Shown here: piece after piece, positions 1 through 3,923 of the stretch
Layout: every line of letters begins with the position of its first letter
Position numbering within the stretch: the first letter of the stretch is position 1
From: Alphaproteobacteria bacterium
Lineage (GTDB): Bacteria > Pseudomonadota > Alphaproteobacteria > Rs-D84
DNA length: 5,483 nucleotides
Assembly: GCA_017964865.1 (NCBI GenBank)
Contig: JAGCRE010000051.1
Span: 1-5,483, forward strand
Direction: 5' to 3'
Notes under the pieces: model-generated
Databases searched by the model: none
Seen by the model: the letters and a program-made list of their open reading frames with translations, nothing else
What the model was told of the DNA's origin: nothing
Translations under genes and position numbers: made by a program

Positions 1-259
1 AAATTTGTTTTGGGGTATAATCTGGATAGTGCTCTTCATATTGTTCCAAGATTCTACCGTCTTTGCGGATACGACCAAAATTACTGGCACTGCATCCTGG
101 ATAATTTTTACTGCATTGTTTCCATTTTTCGCCCGGAATTTTATCAGACATATTTGTCCATACCCAATGCTTAAAACCATCGGCAATATAGTAATCATTG
201 ATAGATTTGGCAGAATAAATCGATTTTTGTAACGAGTCTAAAATCTTGGCTTTATTCAT
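1..259 (-). CDS. NUMOD4-like protein, N-terminal part (possible HNH-type endonuclease), cut by the window edge
   Basis: The first 86 codons of a gene are open from an ATG at 257-259 to the left edge; the rest is missing. A good Shine-Dalgarno sequence, AGAGGA (266-271), sits 6 nt upstream and fixes the start. Residues 44-71 contain E44-K-W46-K, then SNFGRIR at 59-65 and GRIL at 68-71. This resembles the NUMOD4 motif (W, 13 residues, then S-N-x-G-R-V/I-R), a DNA-binding module usually found N-terminal to HNH or GIY-YIG nuclease domains in phage and selfish endonucleases. No nuclease residues lie within the visible part, so catalysis cannot be judged. Residues 1-40 are not recognisable. The gene follows the 3' end of tRNA-Val by 32 bp with no terminator hairpin between them, so it could be co-transcribed with the tRNA or belong to an element inserted there. 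The NUMOD4 assignment is moderate; that the frame is coding is more secure. Confidence 0.55.
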   Translation of the reverse strand, partial: MNKAKILDSLQKSIYSAKSINDYYIADGFKHWVWTNMSDKIPGEKWKQCSKNYPGCSASNFGRIRKDGRILEQYEEHYPDYTPKQI

Positions 260-291
260 AAGATTTCCTCTAGACTTTAAATAGTAAAAGA

Positions 292-368
292 TGGTGGATG
301 TTAAGGGACTCGAACCCCTGACCCTCTGCGTGTAAAGCAGATGCTCTAGCCAACTGAGCTAAACATCC
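292..368 (-). tRNA. tRNA-Val (anticodon TAC), CCA encoded
   Basis: On the minus strand a complete 77-nt cloverleaf can be folded. The acceptor stem is GGATGTT/AACATCC (7 bp). The D stem is GCTC/GAGC. The anticodon stem is TCTGC/GCAGA around the loop TTTACAC, giving anticodon TAC (valine, GTA and probably other GTN codons). There is a 5-nt variable loop, and the T stem AGGGG/CCCTT (one G-T pair) surrounds TTCGAGT. The discriminator A is followed by a genomically encoded CCA (292-294). Nothing in the fold is degenerate. It has its own promoter (388-416), lying just after the fabZ stop codon. Confidence 0.97.
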
Positions 369-387
369 ATGCCTTGATGCAGCACAG

Positions 388-416
388 ATATTAAAGTATT
401 TTTTTCAAACTGTCCA
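388..416 (-). promoter_or_regulatory. Sigma-70-type promoter of tRNA-Val
   Basis: The -35 element TGGACA (411-416) and the -10 element TAATAT (388-393) are separated by exactly 17 nt, each close to the vegetative consensus. The predicted transcription start falls near 381, about a dozen nt before the mature tRNA 5' end at 368, leaving a short leader for RNase P to remove. The -35 begins only 5 nt after the fabZ stop codon. It lies inside a small dyad, AAACTG-GA-CAGTTT (407-420). Confidence 0.75.
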
Positions 417-421
417 GTTTT

Positions 422-859
422 TTATTTCTTGTCTGTGTCTATTATTGCGGAAAATGTAGCCTCGGCAACCTTTTTACCACCAACCATGGCAACACCATGA
501 AATTTATAAAGACGCATTTTATGGGTTAATAATTCAACGTGTAATTCCAATGTATCACCCGGAACAACCATATGGGTGAACTTAATCCGTTCCATTGTGG
601 TGAAATACCCCAACGTTTTACCATTGTCCAAATGCAACAATTTTAACACCAGAAAACACGCGGTTTGGGCCAGTGCCTCAATCTGTAATACCCCAGGCAT
701 AATCGGTTTGCCTGGAAAATGACCCGCACACCAGAATTCATCATCGCGGACATATTTTATGCCGACCGCGGTTGTGTCCGTAATTTCCCGAATTTCGTCA
801 ACCAGTCGCATATTTCCACGATGTGGAATTACCGATTCAATTCCTTTAACGTCAATCAT
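422..859 (-). CDS. fabZ: 3-hydroxyacyl-[acyl-carrier-protein] dehydratase FabZ
   Basis: FabZ is a cytosolic hot-dog-fold enzyme that dehydrates (3R)-hydroxyacyl-ACP to trans-2-enoyl-ACP in fatty-acid elongation. It draws on the same 3-hydroxyacyl-ACP pool that lipid A synthesis uses. The 145-residue product has the usual family length. It shows the N-terminal IPHR motif (11-14) and the catalytic block GHFPGKPIMPGVLQIEALAQ, in which H47 and E61 are the expected catalytic pair. The start ATG overlaps the lpxD stop in an ATGA arrangement (856-859), indicating translational coupling; a modest AGGG lies upstream inside lpxD. The lpxD-fabZ pairing is the classical lipid A order, but the expected next gene, lpxA, is absent and a tRNA promoter follows instead. 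All key residues are present, so this should be a functional enzyme. FabA is unlikely, given the short length and the lpxD linkage. Confidence 0.96.
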   Translation of the reverse strand: MIDVKGIESVIPHRGNMRLVDEIREITDTTAVGIKYVRDDEFWCAGHFPGKPIMPGVLQIEALAQTACFLVLKLLHLDNGKTLGYFTTMERIKFTHMVVPGDTLELHVELLTHKMRLYKFHGVAMVGGKKVAEATFSAIIDTDKK

Positions 860-1914
860 TTTTTACCCTGTGGTTTTTTGCTGTTGTTTTTCAACCATGC
901 ATACTGACGCCAAAATTCCAAACCCGATACCGCGGGGAAACCCATTTGTCTGTCGCCATCGGGGATATTACGAAATACACCCGATTGGGCACCAACTTCG
1001 GCATCGTTTCCAATGTGGATGCCATTTGCAACACCAACATGACCACCCAGTAATGCACGATCGCCAACAACCGTCCCACCGGCCAACCCAACACCAGATG
1101 CCAAGAAACATTCGGCACCAATTACAACGCCATGTGCAATTTGGCACAGATTATCAATCTTGGTTCCGTCGCCAACAGTTGTATCGGTCATAACACCACG
1201 ATCAATGCATGTGTTCGCACCAACCGATACGCGATTTCCCAATACAACGCGTCCAACATGTGGAATAAACACATTGTGTCCGTCTTGACGTGTGTAACCA
1301 AAACCGTCTTTGCCAATTACCGCACCGGCATTTATCACGCATTCAGATCCAATTGTTGCGTTTTCAATGTGGGCACCCGTTTGAACGATTGTTCCGGCAC
1401 CAATTGTAACATTACGTCCAATAAATGCATATGGGTATATTTTCACATCTTTTTCAATTACCGCCCCGCGTTCAATCGTTGCAAATTGCCCGACATAAAC
1501 ACTGCGACGGTTACGAAAGAACACACCGCGGTCAACGTGGGCATCGCGACTGACCCCGAAACGCGGTTTTTCACGATATATTTCACCCAAAATTTTCACA
1601 ATGTTTCCACGTGGCGTGTCTGTAATCAACAGTGTGCGACCCTTTGGTGCGTGTTTGGCCATTTCTGGTTGAACCAAAATAACCGAAGCACGTGTGTTTT
1701 CCAATACCGATATTGGTAATATTTTGAACGCGGCACTGTTCTGTTCGGTCGAATAGAACGCCAGTTGTCCAGGTTTCGCATCGGCAATCGGTGCAACACC
1801 ACGAACGGGCGTATTTGCATCACCACGTAATTCCAGGCCGAATTTTTCAGCCAGTTGCCCAGCGGTTGTCGTAACCCCCGTTGGAGCCAATAAAGATTTT
1901 ATAATTTTCAACAT
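856..1914 (-). CDS. lpxD: UDP-3-O-(3-hydroxyacyl)glucosamine N-acyltransferase LpxD
   Basis: LpxD transfers a 3-hydroxyacyl chain from ACP to the 2-amino group of UDP-3-O-acyl-glucosamine, the third step of lipid A synthesis, in the cytosol. The 352-residue length fits the family. An N-terminal uridine-binding domain spans about 15-110. A left-handed beta-helix of hexapeptide repeats follows (about 120-315, with many [IV]G-x4 turns), then a C-terminal helix (about 332-345). Family signatures are GKDGFGY (201-207), IPHVGRVVLG (217-226), GANTCIDRG (232-240) and DNLCQIAHGVVIG (254-266), with H261 as the expected catalytic base. The ATG at 1914 is the only sensible start: the next Met is residue 85, and a stop closes the frame about 11 codons upstream. 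A TATAAT box lies only 6 nt before the ATG, so the mRNA may be leaderless, although GGGG directly before the ATG could serve as a weak ribosome site. The 3' end overlaps fabZ by 4 nt. Confidence 0.96.
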   Translation of the reverse strand: MLKIIKSLLAPTGVTTTAGQLAEKFGLELRGDANTPVRGVAPIADAKPGQLAFYSTEQNSAAFKILPISVLENTRASVILVQPEMAKHAPKGRTLLITDTPRGNIVKILGEIYREKPRFGVSRDAHVDRGVFFRNRRSVYVGQFATIERGAVIEKDVKIYPYAFIGRNVTIGAGTIVQTGAHIENATIGSECVINAGAVIGKDGFGYTRQDGHNVFIPHVGRVVLGNRVSVGANTCIDRGVMTDTTVGDGTKIDNLCQIAHGVVIGAECFLASGVGLAGGTVVGDRALLGGHVGVANGIHIGNDAEVGAQSGVFRNIPDGDRQMGFPAVSGLEFWRQYAWLKNNSKKPQGKK

Positions 1915-1920
1915 GCCCCA

Positions 1921-1950
1921 ATTATAGACAATGAAAAAACAAAATTAAAG
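1921..1950 (-). promoter_or_regulatory. Promoter of lpxD-fabZ
   Basis: A perfect -10 TATAAT (1921-1926) lies 18 nt downstream of CTTTAA (1945-1950), a weak -35 candidate. The spacer is T-rich and ends in ATTGTC. The -10 ends 6 nt before the lpxD ATG, so initiation 6-7 nt downstream would fall on the start codon itself. The terminator at 1968-1989 immediately upstream means lpxD needs its own promoter, which supports this call. The whole element closely matches the one before the skp-like gene (2721-2749). Confidence 0.65.
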
Positions 1951-1967
1951 TTATTTATTACACAATT

Positions 1968-1989
1968 AAAAAACACCGCGTTTGCGGTG
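1968..1989 (-). terminator. Rho-independent terminator after the skp-like gene
   Basis: A perfect 6-bp GC-rich stem CACCGC/GCGGTG (1974-1979 with 1984-1989) closes a 4-nt loop. On the minus strand a run of six T (1968-1973) follows. It lies 27 bp past the stop codon of the skp-like gene. An A/T tract also flanks the other side, so it could act in both directions, but no plus-strand gene approaches it. Confidence 0.88.
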
Positions 1990-2015
1990 CTTTTTAATTT
2001 ATTTTGTCTGTCTTA

Positions 2016-2684
2016 TTAAAAACCTTTTGGTTTTTCCATTTTGATTTTGGATACCTTTTTGTTCAGTGCAGATACAACTTCGTCTGTGATATCCAAACCA
2101 CCAACGTTTGCACCTGTGCGGGCAAAACGACCATCAATTACCAATGACAAGTTTTTCTTGGCAATAACACCTTCGATAATTGGGTCCAGATGTTTTGATT
2201 GCACTTCGTTCAAAGCCTTTTGATACAGTGTTTCAATGCTTTGTGCACGTTCTGTCAAATCACGTTGCAATTTTGTAACGCGGTTTTGATAGTCAACAAC
2301 ACGACGTTGCAATGCATCATGCGACAATACGTCTTGGGACTTTTCAATTTCTGTTTTTTCTTTTTCTAATTTTTTCTGTTCTTTGGTCAATTCGTCACGC
2401 AATTTTGATTCATATGCTTCGCGTTGTTTACGCAAATCTTGCAATACATTGGAATTTGTTTGAATTGCGTCCATACGAACCAATGCAATACGTAAATCAG
2501 CACCCGTCACAGCGTCGGTTGATACAGATTCCAAAGCACGATCCACAGATACCGATGAACCACCACGATTGTTTGTCATTGATACAATCGCAATCCCCAG
2601 TGCCGCTACAGCAACCACAACAGCCGCGATAATACCAATTTTTGCATAGTTTGTTTTTGTTGGATTTGTTTTTGTTTGTACCAT
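2016..2684 (-). CDS. OmpH/Skp-family periplasmic protein with N-terminal membrane anchor
   Basis: Skp/OmpH proteins are periplasmic chaperones that hold unfolded outer-membrane proteins on their way to the BAM complex. I place the start at the ATG at 2682-2684, because AAAGGA (2693-2698) lies 8 nt upstream. A longer frame reaching 2765 would run through the promoter region. The 222-residue product has a short polar basic N-terminus, a hydrophobic segment at about 14-36, a small-residue linker (37-62), a strand-like IALVRMDAIQ (66-75), a long charged alpha-helical hairpin or coiled coil (about 80-165, rich in K/E/Q), and the C-terminal LSLVIDGRFA...LDITDEVVSALNKK part typical of the family. 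It is longer than classical Skp (about 160 residues). The hydrophobic segment has no obvious AxA cleavage site, so it may remain anchored in the inner membrane. Its position next to lpxD-fabZ is conserved in many Proteobacteria. Family membership is fairly sure; identity with Skp itself is not. Confidence 0.85.
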   Translation of the reverse strand: MVQTKTNPTKTNYAKIGIIAAVVVAVAALGIAIVSMTNNRGGSSVSVDRALESVSTDAVTGADLRIALVRMDAIQTNSNVLQDLRKQREAYESKLRDELTKEQKKLEKEKTEIEKSQDVLSHDALQRRVVDYQNRVTKLQRDLTERAQSIETLYQKALNEVQSKHLDPIIEGVIAKKNLSLVIDGRFARTGANVGGLDITDEVVSALNKKVSKIKMEKPKGF

Positions 2685-2692
2685 AATTTCCA

Positions 2693-2698
2693 TCCTTT
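2693..2698 (-). promoter_or_regulatory. Ribosome binding site deciding the skp-like start
   Basis: AAAGGA lies 8 nt before the ATG at 2682-2684 and directly abuts another in-frame ATG at 2694-2696, which it partly overlaps and cannot serve. This selects the shorter 222-residue product. Confidence 0.7.
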
Positions 2699-2720
2699 TG
2701 TTGGTTTTTTGTTCAGGCCC

Positions 2721-2749
2721 AGTATAACAATAAAAAAACAAAAATAAAG
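2721..2749 (-). promoter_or_regulatory. Promoter of the skp-like gene
   Basis: The -10 TATACT (2721-2726) is preceded by TGT (2727-2729), an extended -10 arrangement. A weak -35 candidate CTTTAT (2744-2749) lies 17 nt upstream of the -10. Transcription would start near 2714, giving a leader of about 30 nt that contains the AAAGGA ribosome site. No terminator separates it from the upstream lipoprotein gene, so the skp-like gene can also receive read-through from the dnaX operon. Confidence 0.65.
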
Positions 2750-2765
2750 CGGAAAATTTCAACAC

Positions 2766-3449
2766 TTAACGTGCCGGTGAAATGCGAATTTCAACCCGAC
2801 GATTTGTCAATCGACCAAGGCTGTCTTGGGCGGCAATTGGTCGTGATGCACCGCGACCAACAATGAACATACGTTCGGGAATAATGTCGTGTTGTGCAAA
2901 AAATACAGCCGTTCGCATCGCCATATCGGTTGATAATGCGTTGGCCCCATTTTTATCACGTGTCGCGTCGGTATAGCCCGCAATTTCGATAAAGCATGCA
3001 TCATATTTATTCAATATACGCGATATAGTCTTTAATGTGTCGGCACCGTCTTGGGAGATGTCGGGTGCATCCAGTTCCATAATTGCGTCACGAACAAGTA
3101 TTATAACAACGTCCGATCCGGCACGCTGGACCGAAATTCCCGGTTTTCGTAATGCGTCATATAATGCGAATTCCAATTCGGACATATACGTAACCGCCAA
3201 TGTGGAATCATTTGTTGTCTTGTCCCCATATTCCAGTGCGTGATTTTGCTGTTTTAACATAGATATCGTGCGACCGCCCGCCCCAAGATATACGGGTCGT
3301 TTTGCAACACGTGTTACCTCTGTCATATTATCAAAACTTGCCCCGCCCAGGTATGTCCCCCACGTATTACGATCGGGGCTGTGATACGACATACACCCCC
3401 CGATTAACGTGCACAATGTTAATAAAAATGCAATTTTTGTTTTTATCAA
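2766..3449 (-). CDS. OmpA-domain lipoprotein (TTG start)
   Basis: This is a predicted envelope lipoprotein with a C-terminal OmpA/Pal-type domain, a fold that normally binds peptidoglycan diaminopimelate. The 227-residue product starts at TTG (3447-3449). The next Met is residue 20, after the lipobox, and a TGA closes the frame just upstream, so only the TTG start keeps the signal peptide. That peptide is basic (K3, K5), hydrophobic, and ends in LIGGC with the lipidated C19. Residues 20-85 are not recognised. Residues 91-130 match the strand region that precedes OmpA domains of the YiaD type. The OmpA domain covers about 110-225, with GYTD (158-161), LS (172-173), GRG (198-200) and NRRVEI (216-221). 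The arginine normally found in LSxxRA is replaced by M176; R179 is nearby. It starts 1 bp after the prepilin-like gene's stop codon, so translation is probably coupled. It is not a clear Pal, since no tol genes are visible. Confidence 0.82.
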   Translation of the reverse strand: MIKTKIAFLLTLCTLIGGCMSYHSPDRNTWGTYLGGASFDNMTEVTRVAKRPVYLGAGGRTISMLKQQNHALEYGDKTTNDSTLAVTYMSELEFALYDALRKPGISVQRAGSDVVIILVRDAIMELDAPDISQDGADTLKTISRILNKYDACFIEIAGYTDATRDKNGANALSTDMAMRTAVFFAQHDIIPERMFIVGRGASRPIAAQDSLGRLTNRRVEIRISPAR

Positions 3450-3450
3450 T

Positions 3451-3909
3451 TTATTTCACAATAAACGAAACCATATTTGTTTTTGTCGCAAAACAATGCG
3501 ATGTGCCATCTGTTTCAACACCGTTTATTAATACAGATTCCGCCCATGTTGGTTTTTTAATTTCAAAATATGCACATTCACCCGATGACAATTCGGTTAA
3601 ATTAATTGAAAAAGATAAACCATCAAAACTTGGGGTGACCGACCAATCATCACCACCCATGGGGGCTTTGTTATTTGGCAGTGCACCCGATTTTACCAGG
3701 TATTCAACCGATATCCCCTCATACGTGCCATGTGCCCCAGTCAATAATTTTGTGTTTTTTATAATCTTTTCGATTTCAGCGGTCGCAATAGAACGCGTTT
3801 GTGTTGAATGAACCTGGCGATACATTACAATTGAACCCGCAGACATAACCGCACCAATTGCCAACACGCCAATAATTTCAATTAATGAACGTCCGTATTC
3901 TTGTTTCAT
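3451..3909 (-). CDS. Type IV prepilin-like (pseudopilin) protein
   Basis: This is a small prepilin-like protein that would be processed by a prepilin peptidase and could assemble into a pilus or pseudopilus. Of 152 residues, the first six (MKQEYG) form a short leader. Cleavage after G6 would give a mature protein starting RSLIE, with the conserved glutamate at mature position 5 (E11). A hydrophobic helix spans about 9-29, continuing into an amphipathic helix to about 55. The C-terminal domain carries C112 and C139, spaced like the disulfide-bonded D-region of type IVb/PilS-like pilins. Arginine at mature +1 instead of the usual Phe or Met is unusual. The gene lies 14 bp after the dnaX stop and 1 bp before the lipoprotein gene, so it sits in the dnaX operon. 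No other pilus assembly gene is visible, so what it assembles into is unknown. Confidence 0.72.
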   Translation of the reverse strand: MKQEYGRSLIEIIGVLAIGAVMSAGSIVMYRQVHSTQTRSIATAEIEKIIKNTKLLTGAHGTYEGISVEYLVKSGALPNNKAPMGGDDWSVTPSFDGLSFSINLTELSSGECAYFEIKKPTWAESVLINGVETDGTSHCFATKTNMVSFIVK

Positions 3910-3913
3910 ATTT

Positions 3914-3919
3914 CCCCCC
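3914..3919 (-). promoter_or_regulatory. G6 ribosome binding site of the prepilin-like gene
   Basis: Six consecutive G followed by AAAT precede the ATG at 3907-3909. The run lies in the 14-bp gap after dnaX and is the only purine-rich site able to act as a Shine-Dalgarno sequence. A homopolymer here is unusual, and the spacing of 4 nt is short. Confidence 0.5.
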
Positions 3920-3923
3920 GTTT

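Noticed and set aside
5..232. A hydrophobic 75-codon frame on the plus strand, resembling a small membrane protein
   Set aside because: The opposite strand has a better-supported gene with a good ribosome site and a NUMOD4-like motif. The hydrophobicity is a by-product of the reverse complement of polar A-rich codons.
1132..1719. A 195-codon open frame on the plus strand, and another at 759-1193
   Set aside because: Both lie antisense to lpxD, whose family motifs are clear throughout. Their translations show no recognisable domain and come from the regular hexapeptide-repeat codons of lpxD.
2018..2035. A second hairpin, AAAAACC/GGTTTTT, at the end of the skp-like gene
   Set aside because: The stem is almost all A-T and overlaps the last codons and stop codon. 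The GC-rich terminator at 1968-1989 is far more convincing.
2685..2765. N-terminal extension of the skp-like gene by 27 residues
   Set aside because: The extension covers the promoter and untranslated leader, has no ribosome site, and would place two hydrophobic segments before the domain. The ATG at 2684 has a well-spaced AAAGGA.
3302..3811. A 169-codon open frame on the plus strand
   Set aside because: It is antisense to the prepilin-like and lipoprotein genes, has no recognisable motif, and no convincing ribosome site was seen. Low stop-codon density in the complementary strand explains it.
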